Shown: positions 41,507-50,248, counted from the first letter of the stretch. The stretch: 64,000 nucleotides of DNA from Streptomyces sp. GESEQ-4 (GCF_017948455.1 NZ_JAFFSU010000009.1:124001-188000); one strand, 5' to 3'. A program made the numbers and translations. Notes: generated by a model from the sequence alone, not told the origin.

Positions 41507-42032
41507 TCCGCGCCAATGCCTCGCGGGCGTACTCCTCATCGTACGTCTCATCGGTGAGGAGTACCTGGAGGCAGATGCCGTCCAGCAGCGCGACCAGGGC
41601 GCGTGCGGTGACCGGGTCAGTGCGCGGGGTGAGGCGGTCGGCCAGGTCCTGGGCCCATTCGGCGGCGACGGGGCGGAGGGCGGGGCGGCGCAGGGCGGCG
41701 AGGTAGAGCTCGCACTCCAGCTCCACGCCGGTGCGGTCGCCCGCGAGCCATTCGCCCGTCGCGGCGGCGAGTTCGGAGGCCAGGTCGGTGTCCGGGTTCT
41801 CCAGGGCGCCGCGTGAGGCGATGACTTTGGCGAAGCCCTCGTTGGCCTGGCGGAGGGCGGCGACCATCAGGTCGTCCAGGGTCTTGAAGTGGTATGTGGT
41901 GGAGCCCAGCGGTACGTCGGCCTCCGCCGCGACCGTGCGGTGGGTCAGTCCGGCGAGACCACTGCGTCCTACGACCCGGATGGCGGCGTCGATGATCCGC
42001 TGGCGGCGTTCGGGGTCGTAGCGCCTGGCCAT
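41475..42032 (-). CDS. TetR-family regulator
   Basis: The product has 185 residues. The N-terminal HTH (about 8-55) shows I-I-D-A-A-I-R-V-V-G-R-S-G-L-A-G-L-T-H-R-T-V-A-A-E-A and S-T-T-Y-H-F. The C-terminal ligand domain is helical. The gene is coupled to the SMR transporter gene upstream through TGATG. It probably represses that operon through the TGTACG-AG-CGTACA site at the SMR start. Its own 3' end overlaps the HxlR fusion gene. Confidence 0.88.
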   Translation of the reverse strand: MARRYDPERRQRIIDAAIRVVGRSGLAGLTHRTVAAEADVPLGSTTYHFKTLDDLMVAALRQANEGFAKVIASRGALENPDTDLASELAAATGEWLAGDRTGVELECELYLAALRRPALRPVAAEWAQDLADRLTPRTDPVTARALVALLDGICLQVLLTDETYDEEYAREALARIIPSGPRQAP

Positions 42033-42352
42033 CAGTGCGCTCCCCCGAGGTTCAGCACCACCACGCCGCCCACGATGAGCAGGATGCCGGCGACCTTGGT
42101 GAAGGTCAGCGCCTCGTCGAACAGCCAGAGCCCGAGGACGGCGATCGTCGCGGTGCCCACGCCGGCCCAGATCGCGTAGGCCGTGCCTATGCCGACGGTC
42201 TTGAGGGTCTGGGCGAGCAGGGTGAAGGAGACGACATAGCCGAGGAACGTCAGAAGGGACGGCCAGAGCTTGCTGAAGCCGTCGCTGTACTTCATGGCGG
42301 TCGTCGCCGCCACCTCGGCCGCGATGGCGCCGATGAGGGTCAGGTATCCCAT
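42032..42352 (-). CDS. SMR-family multidrug efflux protein
   Basis: The product has 106 residues with four membrane segments, the size of EmrE/Mmr. The essential glutamate is Glu13 in A-I-A-A-E-V-A-A-T-T-A-M-K-Y-S. The G-T-A-Y-A-I-W-A-G-V-G motif near residue 56 is typical of drug-type SMR proteins. It should exchange lipophilic cations for protons as a dimer. There is no ribosome binding site before the ATG, and an operator-like palindrome begins two bases upstream, so the mRNA may be leaderless. Confidence 0.88.
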   Translation of the reverse strand: MGYLTLIGAIAAEVAATTAMKYSDGFSKLWPSLLTFLGYVVSFTLLAQTLKTVGIGTAYAIWAGVGTATIAVLGLWLFDEALTFTKVAGILLIVGGVVVLNLGGAH

Positions 42353-42353
42353 G

Positions 42354-42367
42354 TGTACGAGCGTACA
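42354..42367. promoter_or_regulatory. TetR operator at the SMR start
   Basis: TGTACG-AG-CGTACA, two perfect 6-base half-sites, directly upstream of the SMR ATG at 42352. The position would block both initiation and early elongation. Confidence 0.6.
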
Positions 42368-42524
42368 TAACGGGAGGGGCGGCGCTGACCGCGTATGCGG
42401 AAACCGCTCTCTCCAAAAGGCTGCTCCCGGCCCCCTTGGTCCACTACTGTTTCACCGTTCACATACCGGGTCTTCGCAGCCGCGGCCTGCCCTGTCGTTC
42501 ATGGGCGCCGCTGAAGGACAGTGC

Positions 42525-43340
42525 ATGCCAGACACCACGCCACGCCCTCCGCGGAACCAGCCCTGGGAGAAAGGCTGGGCACCTGACACCTCCCGGATAC
42601 CGGGGACGCGACGGCTCTGGCTGGCCGGCACCCTCGCGGTGGCCACCGTCGCCGCGTGTGTCACGGCGATCGTCATGACGGACAGGGAAGTTGACGAAGC
42701 GTCAGGCACTCCGCAGACCCCCGTCAACGCCACCCTGCCCGGCCTGATCTCCTTCGGCTCACCCTCACCGAGTACGACGGCTCCCCCCAAGGGCAAGGGC
42801 GGCCTGTCCTCCCCCGACCCCACCACGAAGGCGCCGCCCCGGCACAGCTCCACGCCCACGCCCTCCGCCGACCGGTCCAAGCCGACGGCACCGGAGGAGA
42901 GTTCACCGGCCCCCGTCTCCCGCTTGAAGTCGGTCCGCGCGGTCAACTACCCCGACCGCTACTGGCACGCCACCGACGACTACGTGACCGTCGACCCGAT
43001 CACCTCCGCCTCGGCCGCCGAGGATGCCATCTTCAAGGTGGTCGAGGGCCTTGCGAAGTCGTCCTGTTACTCCTTCGCCACCGCCGACGGCGGCTACCTG
43101 CGCCACCGCAACTTCGTCCTGCGCTCCGAACGCGACGACGGCTCCCGCCTCTTCGAGCAGGACGCCACCTTCTGCGCCCGCCCCGCGTCCTCCTCCGGCG
43201 CGGTCATGCTGGAGTCCGTGAACTACCCCGGCCGCTTCCTCCGTCACCGGAACTTCGTCGTCCGCCTGGAGTCGTACGACCACAGCGACCTGTACCGCCG
43301 GGACTCGGCGTTCCAGGTGGTGGCGGGCCTCAACGACTGA
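42525..43340 (+). CDS. Membrane-anchored protein with AbfB (arabinose-binding) domain
   Basis: The product has 271 residues. A cytoplasmic N-terminus (1-30) leads into one membrane segment (about 31-52), a Pro/Ser/Thr-rich linker (about 60-130) and a C-terminal AbfB beta-trefoil (about 133-268). The trefoil shows V-N-Y-P-D-R-Y-W-H, G-Y-L-R-H-R-N-F and N-Y-P-G-R-F-L-R-H-R-N-F, the repeated arabinose-binding motif. No catalytic domain is attached. It may hold arabinan or arabinogalactan near the cell surface. AAGGA lies seven bases before the ATG; ATG 42501 is a possible longer start. Confidence 0.8.
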   Translation: MPDTTPRPPRNQPWEKGWAPDTSRIPGTRRLWLAGTLAVATVAACVTAIVMTDREVDEASGTPQTPVNATLPGLISFGSPSPSTTAPPKGKGGLSSPDPTTKAPPRHSSTPTPSADRSKPTAPEESSPAPVSRLKSVRAVNYPDRYWHATDDYVTVDPITSASAAEDAIFKVVEGLAKSSCYSFATADGGYLRHRNFVLRSERDDGSRLFEQDATFCARPASSSGAVMLESVNYPGRFLRHRNFVVRLESYDHSDLYRRDSAFQVVAGLND

Positions 43341-43358
43341 GGCTCAACGCCGAACGAC

Positions 43359-43389
43359 TGAGGCCCCCGGATTCGCTCCAGGGGCCTCA
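43359..43389. terminator. Bidirectional terminator between AbfB and sufT
   Basis: A perfect 9-bp stem TGAGGCCCC/GGGGCCTCA with a 13-base loop between two converging genes. The sequence AACGACTGAGGC occurs twice around the AbfB stop (from 43333 and from 43354), a small duplication. Confidence 0.7.
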
Positions 43390-43408
43390 CGACGAAAGGG
43401 TCGGCTGC

Positions 43409-43741
43409 TCAGACGTTGAACCCCAACGCCCGCAGTTGCTCGCGTCCGTCGTCCGTGATCTTGTCCGGGCCCCACGGCGGCATCCAGACCCAGTTGATGC
43501 GGAGTTCGTTGACGAGGCCGTCCGTGGCGGACTTGGCCTGGTCCTCGATGACGTCCGTCAGCGGGCAGGCCGCGGAGGTCAGGGTCATGTCGATCGTCGC
43601 GATGTTCGCGTCGTCGATGTGAATGCCGTAGATCAGGCCGAGGTTGACGACGTCGATGCCCAACTCGGGGTCGACGACGTCGTACAGCGCCTCGCGGACT
43701 TCTTCCTCCGAGGCCGGCTTCATCTCAACCGTGTCGCTCAT
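43409..43741 (-). CDS. sufT: Fe-S cluster assembly factor SufT (MIP18/DUF59 family)
   Basis: The product has 110 residues. The DUF59 core has D-V-V-D-P-E-L-G-I-D-V-V-N-L-G-L-I-Y near residue 22 and L-T-S-A-A-C-P-L-T near 56 with its single conserved Cys. It ends G-P-D-K-I-T-D-D-G-R-E-Q-L-R-A-L-G-F. It helps deliver Fe-S clusters to target proteins. It is the last gene of the suf operon; the ATG overlaps the sufU stop (ATGA). Confidence 0.9.
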   Translation of the reverse strand: MSDTVEMKPASEEEVREALYDVVDPELGIDVVNLGLIYGIHIDDANIATIDMTLTSAACPLTDVIEDQAKSATDGLVNELRINWVWMPPWGPDKITDDGREQLRALGFNV

Positions 43742-44205
43742 CCCGTCTTCCTTTCAGCGGCGTCGGAACCCAGCGCCTGGGCCGTCGCGTCCTTCCACGC
43801 CATCCAGCTCAGCAGCGCGCACTTCACCCGGGCCGGGTACTTGGAGACACCGGCGAACGCGACCGCGTCCTCCAGCACCTCCTCCATGGCGTCGTCGGGC
43901 TCGATCTTCCCCTTGGACTGCATCAGCTCCAGGAAGGTCTCCTGGATCTTCTGCGCGTCGGAGAGGTCCTTGCCGACCAGCAGTTCGTTCAGCACGGACG
44001 CCGAGGCCTGGCTGATGGAACAGCCCTGGCCCTCGTACGAGACGTCCTCGATCTTCGAGCCGTCGTACTTCACCCGCAGAGTGATCTCGTCGCCGCACGT
44101 CGGGTTCACATGGTGCACCTCGGCGTCGCCATCCCTCAGACCACGCCCGTGCGGGTGCTTGTAGTGGTCCAGGATGACTTCCTGGTACATGGAATCCAGT
44201 TTCAC
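43738..44205 (-). CDS. sufU: Fe-S cluster scaffold / sulfur-transfer protein SufU
   Basis: The product has 155 residues. The GTG at 44205 gives V-K-L-D-S-M-Y-Q-E-V-I-L-D-H, the usual SufU start. The three conserved cysteines are in N-P-T-C-G-D-E, Q-G-C-S-I-S and V-K-C-A-L-L-S-W, and with Asp they bind zinc in the SufU type. It accepts persulfide sulfur from SufS. It lies 16 bases after sufS in the operon and overlaps sufT. Confidence 0.92.
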   Translation of the reverse strand: MKLDSMYQEVILDHYKHPHGRGLRDGDAEVHHVNPTCGDEITLRVKYDGSKIEDVSYEGQGCSISQASASVLNELLVGKDLSDAQKIQETFLELMQSKGKIEPDDAMEEVLEDAVAFAGVSKYPARVKCALLSWMAWKDATAQALGSDAAERKTG

Positions 44206-44221
44206 CGTCTCAGCACGCCCC

Positions 44222-45478
44222 TCAGCCGAAGAAGTTCCGTACGTGCTCCAGGCCGTCCACCAGAGCGTCGATCTCGGCCGGCGTGGAGTACAGATAGAAC
44301 GACGCTCGCGTGGTCGCAGGAATTCCGTACCGGAGGCAGACCGGCCGAGCGCAGTGGTGGCCGACGCGGACCGCGATGCCCTGCTCGTCGAGGACCTGGC
44401 CGACGTCGTGCGGGTGGATGTCGCCGAGCGTGAAGGAGATCGCGGCGCCCCGGTCCTCGGCCGTGGTCGGGCCGATGATCCGCAGGTCAGGGACCTCGGC
44501 AAGGCGCTTGACCGCGTACTCGGTGAGCGCGTGCTCATGGGCGAGGATCTTGTCCATGCCGATCGCGGACAGGTAGTCGATCGCAGCACCCAGGCCGACC
44601 GCCTGCGCGATCGGGGGCGTGCCCGCCTCGAACTTGTGCGGGGCGGGAGCGTAGGTCGACGAGTGCATCGACACCGTCTCGATCATCTCGCCGCCGCCGA
44701 GGAACGGGGGGAGATCCTCGAGCAGCTCCTGGCGGCCCCACAGCACGCCTATGCCGGTCGGGCCGCACATCTTGTGGCCGGTGAAGGCGACGAAGTCGGC
44801 CTGGAGGGCCTGCACGTCCAGCGGCATGTGCGGCGCCGCCTGGGAGGCGTCGATGCAGACGAGGGCGCCGACCTCCTGTGCGCGGCGGATGATCGTCTCG
44901 ACCGGGTTGACCGTCCCGAGGATGTTCGACACCAGCACGAAGGAGACGATCTTCGTCTTCTCCGTGATGATCTCGTCGATGTTGGAGAGGTCGAGGCGGC
45001 CGTCGTCGGTCAGGCCGAACCACTTCAGCTTCGCGCCCGTGCGCTGCGACAGCAGCTGCCACGGGACGATGTTGGAGTGGTGCTCCATCTCCGTGATGAC
45101 GATCTCGGTCTCGTGGTCCACCCGGTAGGGGTCGTCGGCCCAGCCGAGCATGTTGGCCACGAGGTTGAGCGACTCGGAGGCGTTCTTGGTGAAGATCACC
45201 TCGTCGCGGCTGGGCGCGTTGATGAACTCCGCGACCTTGTCGCGCGCGCCCTCGTACAGTGCCGTGGCTTCCTCGGCGAGGACGTGCACGCCACGGTGGA
45301 CGTTGGCGTTGTAGCGCTCGTAGTACTCGCTCAGGGCGTCCAGCACCTGGCGCGGCTTCTGCGAGGTCGCCGCGTTGTCCAGGTACACGAGCTTCTGACC
45401 GTCGTGGACCGTGCGGTCCAGGATGGGGAAGTCCTTGCGGAGCGCCTCGGTGTCGAGGAGGCCCGGCAGCTGTGTCAC
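44222..45478 (-). CDS. sufS: Cysteine desulfurase SufS
   Basis: The product has 418 residues, a group II class V aminotransferase fold. The PLP lysine is in F-T-G-H-K-M-C-G-P near residue 230. The catalytic Cys, which carries the persulfide, is in R-V-G-H-H-C-A-R-P near 373. E-M-E-H-H-S-N-I-V near 127 is the usual motif. The GTG start overlaps the sufC stop (GTGA). It releases sulfur from cysteine for Fe-S assembly. Confidence 0.95.
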   Translation of the reverse strand: MTQLPGLLDTEALRKDFPILDRTVHDGQKLVYLDNAATSQKPRQVLDALSEYYERYNANVHRGVHVLAEEATALYEGARDKVAEFINAPSRDEVIFTKNASESLNLVANMLGWADDPYRVDHETEIVITEMEHHSNIVPWQLLSQRTGAKLKWFGLTDDGRLDLSNIDEIITEKTKIVSFVLVSNILGTVNPVETIIRRAQEVGALVCIDASQAAPHMPLDVQALQADFVAFTGHKMCGPTGIGVLWGRQELLEDLPPFLGGGEMIETVSMHSSTYAPAPHKFEAGTPPIAQAVGLGAAIDYLSAIGMDKILAHEHALTEYAVKRLAEVPDLRIIGPTTAEDRGAAISFTLGDIHPHDVGQVLDEQGIAVRVGHHCARPVCLRYGIPATTRASFYLYSTPAEIDALVDGLEHVRNFFG

Positions 45479-46239
45479 GCGGATGCGCCACCCTTCGCGT
45501 ATGCCTCGTAGCCCTCGTTCTCCAGCTTGTCGGCGAGCTCGGCGCCGCCGGACTCCGCGATGCGGCCGGCCGAGAAGACGTGGACGTAGTCGGGCTTGAT
45601 GTAGCGCAGGATGCGCGTGTAGTGCGTGATCAGCAGGGTGCCGACCTCGCCGGTCTCGCGGACGCGGTTGACGCCCTCGGAGACGACCCGGAGCGCGTCG
45701 ACGTCGAGGCCGGAGTCGGTCTCGTCGAGGATCGCGATCTTCGGCTTGAGCAGCTCCAGCTGAAGGATCTCGTGGCGCTTCTTCTCACCGCCGGAGAAGC
45801 CCTCGTTCACGTTGCGCTCGGCGAAGGAGGGGTCCATGTTGAGGTTCTGCATGGCCTCCTTCACCTCCTTGATCCACGTACGCAGCTTGGGGGCCTCGCC
45901 GCGGATCGCGGTGGCGGAGGTGCGCAGGAAATTGGAGACCGAGACGCCGGGGACCTCGACCGGGTACTGCATCGCCAGGAACAGGCCCGCGCGGGCGCGC
46001 TCGTCGACGGACATCTCCAGGACGTCCTCGCCGTCGAGGGTGACGGTGCCCTTGGTGATCGTGTACTTGGGGTGACCCGCGAGCGAGTAGGCGAGGGTCG
46101 ACTTGCCGGAGCCGTTCGGGCCCATGATGGCGTGCGTCTCGCCCTGCTTCACGGTGAGGTCGACGCCCTTGAGGATCTCCTTGGTGGAGTTGTCGGCCTC
46201 GACGGTGACGTGCAGGTCTCGGATTTCAAGCGTTGCCAT
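45475..46239 (-). CDS. sufC: Fe-S assembly ATPase SufC
   Basis: The product has 254 residues, an ABC ATPase. Walker A is G-P-N-G-S-G-K-S-T near residue 39; the signature is modified to F-S-G-G-E-K-K-R, usual for SufC; Walker B ends I-A-I-L-D-E-T-D-S-G-L-D. The H-switch is T-H-Y. It drives the SufBCD scaffold. The ATG at 46239 lies nine bases after the Rieske gene. Confidence 0.95.
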   Translation of the reverse strand: MATLEIRDLHVTVEADNSTKEILKGVDLTVKQGETHAIMGPNGSGKSTLAYSLAGHPKYTITKGTVTLDGEDVLEMSVDERARAGLFLAMQYPVEVPGVSVSNFLRTSATAIRGEAPKLRTWIKEVKEAMQNLNMDPSFAERNVNEGFSGGEKKRHEILQLELLKPKIAILDETDSGLDVDALRVVSEGVNRVRETGEVGTLLITHYTRILRYIKPDYVHVFSAGRIAESGGAELADKLENEGYEAYAKGGASA

Positions 46240-46247
46240 GGGTTGCC

Positions 46248-46565
46248 TCAGGACTCCTGGGAAAGGGAGACGAGCACATCGTCCCCTTCGATCTTTACGG
46301 GATATACGGGGACGGGGCGCGTCGCGGGAAGGCCGGACGGTTTGCCGGTGCGGAGGTCGAAGCTGGAGCCGTGCAGCCAGCACTCGATCTGGCAGTCCTC
46401 CACCTCGCCCTCGGAGAGCGACACGTTCGCGTGGGAGCAGATGTCGTGGATCGCGAACACCTCGCCCTCGGTCTGCACGACCGAGACCGGCGTGCCGTCG
46501 AGTTCCACCCGCTTCGGGGTGTCCTCCTCCAGCTCGCTCAGCCCACAGGCGCGTACGAACGTCAT
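46248..46565 (-). CDS. Rieske [2Fe-2S] ferredoxin-like protein of the suf operon
   Basis: The product has 105 residues. The Rieske ligands are visible in C-S-H-A-N-V near residue 43 and C-W-L-H-G-S-S-F near 62. It is similar to ferredoxin subunits of non-heme dioxygenases. Its place between sufD and sufC is typical of actinobacterial suf operons, where it may supply electrons for cluster assembly. The role is inferred from position. The ATG overlaps the sufD stop (TGATG). Confidence 0.9.
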   Translation of the reverse strand: MTFVRACGLSELEEDTPKRVELDGTPVSVVQTEGEVFAIHDICSHANVSLSEGEVEDCQIECWLHGSSFDLRTGKPSGLPATRPVPVYPVKIEGDDVLVSLSQES

Positions 46566-47746
46566 CAGACGGACGCCTCCAGCTCCTCGTCGATCTTCAC
46601 GAGAAGGCGCTCTTCGATGTCGTCGACGCCGATCTGCTGGACCAGCTCCGCGAAGAAGCCGCGGACCACCAGGCGGCGGGCCTCGTCGGCCGGGATGCCG
46701 CGGGCCATCAGGTAGAAGAGCTGCTCGTCGTCGAAGCGGCCGGTGGCGCTCGCGTGGCCGGCGCCGACGATCTCGCCGGTCTCGATCTCGAGGTTGGGGA
46801 CCGAGTCGACGCGGGCGCCGTCGGTCAGCACGAGGTTGCGGTTCATCTCGTACGTGTCCGTGCCCTCGGCCTTGGCCTCGATGAGCACGTCACCGATCCA
46901 CACCGCGTGCGCGTCGTCGCCCTGGAGCGCGCCCTTGTAGGCGACGTTGGACTTGCAGTGCGGGGTGTTGTGGTCGACCAGGAGACGGTGCTCCTGGTGC
47001 TGGCCGGCGTCGGTGAAGTACAGGCCGAAGAGCTCGGCCTCGCCGCCGGTGCCGGCGTAGGCGACGCGCGGGTGCAGACGTACGAGATCGCCGCCGAAGG
47101 TGACGACGAACGACTTGAAGGTGGCGTCCCGGCCGATCAGCGCGTTGTGCTGGCCGACGTGCACGGCCTTGTCGTCCCAGTCCTGGACCGAGACGACGGT
47201 CAGCTTGGCGCCGTCGCCCAGGACGTAGTCGACGTTGGCGGCGAGCACGGCGTCACCGGTGTGGTCGAAGACGACGACAGCCTCGGCGAAGGCGCCCAGC
47301 TCGACGACCTGGTGGCCGTAGGCGATCCCGCCCTCGCCGTGCACGGCGATCCGGATGGGCTCGGTGAGCACCGTCTCCTTGGGGACGGTGACCACGCCGG
47401 CCTTCTCGAACGCCGAGTACGCCTGGGCGGCGACGCGGTCCACCGGGGTGCCGGCCTTGCCGATCCGGGCGTCGTCACGGCCGACGGTCTCGACGATGAC
47501 GCCCTCGGGGGCGTCGATGTCGACCTTCACGCCGTCACCCGTGGCGACCGCGGTGCCGTCGTGCAGCCCGCGCAGGCGCTCCAGCGGGGTGAACCGCCAT
47601 TCCTCCTCGCGGCCGTGCGGGACCGGGAAGTCCGCCACGTCGAAGGAGGGCGGGGCGCTCATGCGCGTGGCGACGGTCGACTCGGCGGCCACCGCGATCT
47701 GGCCGGCGGTGGTGGACCCCACCGGGATGTTCTGAGCCTCAGCCAT
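46565..47746 (-). CDS. sufD: Fe-S assembly protein SufD
   Basis: The product has 393 residues with the SufB/SufD right-handed beta-helix core (about 120-340). Markers are the R-E-E-E-W-R-F-T-P-L segment near residue 49, and the G-A-G-H-A-S-A-T-G-R-F-D-D-E-Q-L-F-Y-L-M-A-R-G segment near 325. The conserved C-terminal His used at the SufB-SufD interface is in that region. It forms the SufBC2D scaffold. It is 68 bases from sufB. Confidence 0.94.
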   Translation of the reverse strand: MAEAQNIPVGSTTAGQIAVAAESTVATRMSAPPSFDVADFPVPHGREEEWRFTPLERLRGLHDGTAVATGDGVKVDIDAPEGVIVETVGRDDARIGKAGTPVDRVAAQAYSAFEKAGVVTVPKETVLTEPIRIAVHGEGGIAYGHQVVELGAFAEAVVVFDHTGDAVLAANVDYVLGDGAKLTVVSVQDWDDKAVHVGQHNALIGRDATFKSFVVTFGGDLVRLHPRVAYAGTGGEAELFGLYFTDAGQHQEHRLLVDHNTPHCKSNVAYKGALQGDDAHAVWIGDVLIEAKAEGTDTYEMNRNLVLTDGARVDSVPNLEIETGEIVGAGHASATGRFDDEQLFYLMARGIPADEARRLVVRGFFAELVQQIGVDDIEERLLVKIDEELEASV

Positions 47747-47814
47747 GGCTGTCGGTCTGCTCTCTTCCTACGTTCCTACGTCAAGAAATTGGCGACTGCT
47801 TCGGGGGGCGGGTC

Positions 47815-49236
47815 TTAACCGACCGCGCCTTCCATCTGCAGCTCGATCAGCCGGTTGAGCTCGAGGGCGTACTCCATGGGCAGCTCCTTCGCGATCGGCT
47901 CGACGAAGCCGCGCACGATCATCGCCATCGCCTCGAACTCGCTCAGACCGCGGCTCATCAGGTAGAAGAGCTGGTCCTCGGAGACCTTGGAGACGGTCGC
48001 CTCGTGGCCCATGGAGACGTCGTCCTCACGGACGTCGACGTACGGGTACGTGTCGGAGCGGGAGATGGTGTCGACGAGCAGCGCGTCGCACAGCACGTTC
48101 GACTTGGAGCCGTGGGCGCCCTCGCCGATCTCCACCAGACCACGGTAGGAGGTGCGGCCGCCACCGCGGGCCACGGACTTCGACACGATGTTGGACGACG
48201 TGTTCGGCGCCATGTGGACCATCTTGGAGCCGGCGTCCTGGTGCTGGCCCTCGCCGGCGAAGGCGATGGACAGGGTCTCGCCCTTGGCGTGCTCGCCCAT
48301 CAGGTAGACGGCCGGGTACTTCATCGTCACCTTGGAACCGATGTTGCCGTCGATCCACTCCATGGTCGCGCCCTCGTAGGCGACGGCGCGCTTGGTGACC
48401 AGGTTGTAGACGTTGTTCGACCAGTTCTGGATGGTCGTGTAACGGCAGCGGGCGTTCTTCTTGACGATGATCTCGACGACCGCGGAGTGCAGCGAGTCCG
48501 ACTTGTAGATCGGGGCGGTGCAGCCCTCGACGTAGTGCACATAGGCACCCTCGTCGACGATGATCAGGGTCCGCTCGAACTGGCCCATGTTCTCCGTGTT
48601 GATACGGAAGTAGGCCTGGAGCGGGATCTCCACGTGCACGCCCTTCGGCACGTAGATGAAGGAGCCGCCCGACCACACGGCGGTGTTCAGCGACGCGAAC
48701 TTGTTGTCACCGACCGGGATGACGGTGCCGAAGTACTCCTTGAAGAGCTCCGGGTGCTCCTTCAGCGCGGTGTCGGTGTCCAGGAAGATGACGCCCTGCT
48801 CCTCCAGGTCCTCGCGGATCTGGTGGTAGACGACCTCGGACTCGTACTGAGCGGCGACACCGGCCACGAGGCGCTGCTTCTCCGCCTCGGGGATGCCGAG
48901 CTTGTCGTACGTGTTCTTGATGTCCTCGGGCAGGTCCTCCCAGGACTCCGCCTGCTTCTCCGTGGAGCGCACGAAGTACTTGATGTTGTCGAAGTCGATG
49001 CCCGAGAGGTCGGAGCCCCAGTTCGGCATGGGCTTCTTGTCGAAGAGGCGCAGACCCTTGAGGCGGAGCTTGGTCATCCACTCCGGCTCGCTCTTCTTCG
49101 CCGAGATGTCGCGGACGACGTCCTCGTTGATACCGCGCTTGGCAGAGGCGCCGGCCGTGTCGGAGTCGGCCCAGCCGTATTCGTACTTGCCCAGGCCCTC
49201 GAGCTCGGGGTGAGCAGTCTCCGTGGGCAGAGTCAT
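47815..49236 (-). CDS. sufB: Fe-S assembly protein SufB
   Basis: The product has 473 residues. The N-terminal helical part with Y-E-Y-G-W is followed by the beta-helix core (about 150-420). Landmarks are V-H-Y-V-E-G-C-T-A-P near residue 253 with a conserved Cys, N-W-S-N-N-V-Y-N-L-V-T-K-R near 288 and S-N-V-L-C-D-A-L-L near 380. It is the main scaffold of the SufBCD complex. Its ATG overlaps the sufR stop (ATGA), coupling it to the regulator. Confidence 0.96.
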   Translation of the reverse strand: MTLPTETAHPELEGLGKYEYGWADSDTAGASAKRGINEDVVRDISAKKSEPEWMTKLRLKGLRLFDKKPMPNWGSDLSGIDFDNIKYFVRSTEKQAESWEDLPEDIKNTYDKLGIPEAEKQRLVAGVAAQYESEVVYHQIREDLEEQGVIFLDTDTALKEHPELFKEYFGTVIPVGDNKFASLNTAVWSGGSFIYVPKGVHVEIPLQAYFRINTENMGQFERTLIIVDEGAYVHYVEGCTAPIYKSDSLHSAVVEIIVKKNARCRYTTIQNWSNNVYNLVTKRAVAYEGATMEWIDGNIGSKVTMKYPAVYLMGEHAKGETLSIAFAGEGQHQDAGSKMVHMAPNTSSNIVSKSVARGGGRTSYRGLVEIGEGAHGSKSNVLCDALLVDTISRSDTYPYVDVREDDVSMGHEATVSKVSEDQLFYLMSRGLSEFEAMAMIVRGFVEPIAKELPMEYALELNRLIELQMEGAVG

Positions 49237-49976
49237 GCGGGGTTCCTCCCGGCCGTGCTTGCAGATGCGTTATGGGTGTTCTTGGAAATCTTTGGGATGA
49301 ATGTCGTACAGACGCCGTCACCGTGGGCGATGGTTGCGAGCCGCTGGACATGCGTGCCGAGCAGCTGCGAGAAGATCTCCGTCTCGACCTCGCACAGCTG
49401 CGGGAACTTCTCCGCGACATGGACCACCGGGCAGTGGTGCTGGCAGAGCTGCTCGCCGACCGGTGCGCTGCGCGCCGTAGCAGCGTACCCGTCCGCGCTC
49501 AGGGCCTTGGCCAGGGCTTCGGTCCGCTCCTCGGGGGCCGCGGCCTCGATCGCCTTGCGGTACACGGCGGCCTGCTCGGCGATCCTCGCGCGTGCGAAGG
49601 CCACGACCGCCTCGTCGCCGCCGAAGCGCTCCTGGATGTAGCGCAGGGCGTCCGCGGCGAGTTTGTCGTACGACTGGTCGAAGGCGTCGCGTCCGCAGTC
49701 CGTCAGGGCGAACACCTTGGCGGGCCGGCCGCGCGTCCGCGCTCCGTACACCCGCTGCTCGCGTGCCTCCACGACGTCGTCCGCGACCAGCGCGTCCAGA
49801 TGCCGTCGTACGGCGGCCGAGGTGAGGCCCAGCCGGCCGGCCAGCTCGGTGACGGTCGAGGGCCCGTGGTCCAGGATGGACCGCGCGACCCGGTTGCGGG
49901 TGGACCGCTCACCGGTCGCGAGTTCCTCCTGGGGAGTACCCGTGGGGGTCTCCCGAGCCTCGCCGACGTTTTTCAC
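49233..49976 (-). CDS. sufR: Fe-S-sensing repressor SufR
   Basis: The product has 247 residues. The winged helix (about 25-95) has S-T-V-T-E-L-A-G-R-L-G-L-T-S-A-A-V-R-R-H-L. Near the C-terminus, Cys178, Cys182 and Cys195 (C-Q-H-H-C...Q-L-C) plus Cys223 can ligate a [4Fe-4S] cluster. Holo-SufR represses suf, and loss of the cluster under oxidative stress or iron shortage derepresses it. The GTG at 49976 is preceded by no clear ribosome binding site and its first base belongs to a CAAC-N6-GTTG site. A longer form from ATG 50012 is possible. Confidence 0.9.
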   Translation of the reverse strand: MKNVGEARETPTGTPQEELATGERSTRNRVARSILDHGPSTVTELAGRLGLTSAAVRRHLDALVADDVVEAREQRVYGARTRGRPAKVFALTDCGRDAFDQSYDKLAADALRYIQERFGGDEAVVAFARARIAEQAAVYRKAIEAAAPEERTEALAKALSADGYAATARSAPVGEQLCQHHCPVVHVAEKFPQLCEVETEIFSQLLGTHVQRLATIAHGDGVCTTFIPKISKNTHNASASTAGRNPA

Positions 49977-49989
49977 AACGCCATTGTTG
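49976..49989. promoter_or_regulatory. SufR operator CAAC-N6-GTTG
   Basis: Perfect inverted half-sites CAAC and GTTG separated by six bases at the sufR start. It matches the CAAC-N6-GTTG site that I recall being reported for SufR in Streptomyces. Its position fits direct autorepression of the whole suf operon. Confidence 0.75.
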
Positions 49990-50048
49990 CGTAATTCCTC
50001 AGGACCGGGCAAGCGGCGTCCTACTCCGTGGACGGTGCCCTACGTCAC

Positions 50049-50095
50049 TTAGGCATACCTAATCTGACCTGCGGGAACGATCTTTGATCGATCAA
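50049..50095. promoter_or_regulatory. Palindromes upstream of sufR (possible iron box and TTGATCGATCAA)
   Basis: TTAGG-CATA-CCTAA (50049-50062) resembles a shortened IdeR/DmdR iron box, whose full form is 19 bp. TTGATCGATCAA (50084-50095) is a perfect 12-bp palindrome. Both lie 70-120 bases upstream of sufR, where iron control of the suf operon would be sensible. Confidence 0.35.
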
Positions 50096-50248
50096 TTCGG
50101 TAGCGCGTCGGCGGCCCTTCCAGCACACTCCCCAACCATGCCCACACCCCCTCCGACCGGCCCACTTGTCACGCCCAGGCCTCCGGCGGTCGACCGGGCG
50201 GGGCGCATACGATGCGGCACGTACTCGGGCCAACCCGATCTACTTACG

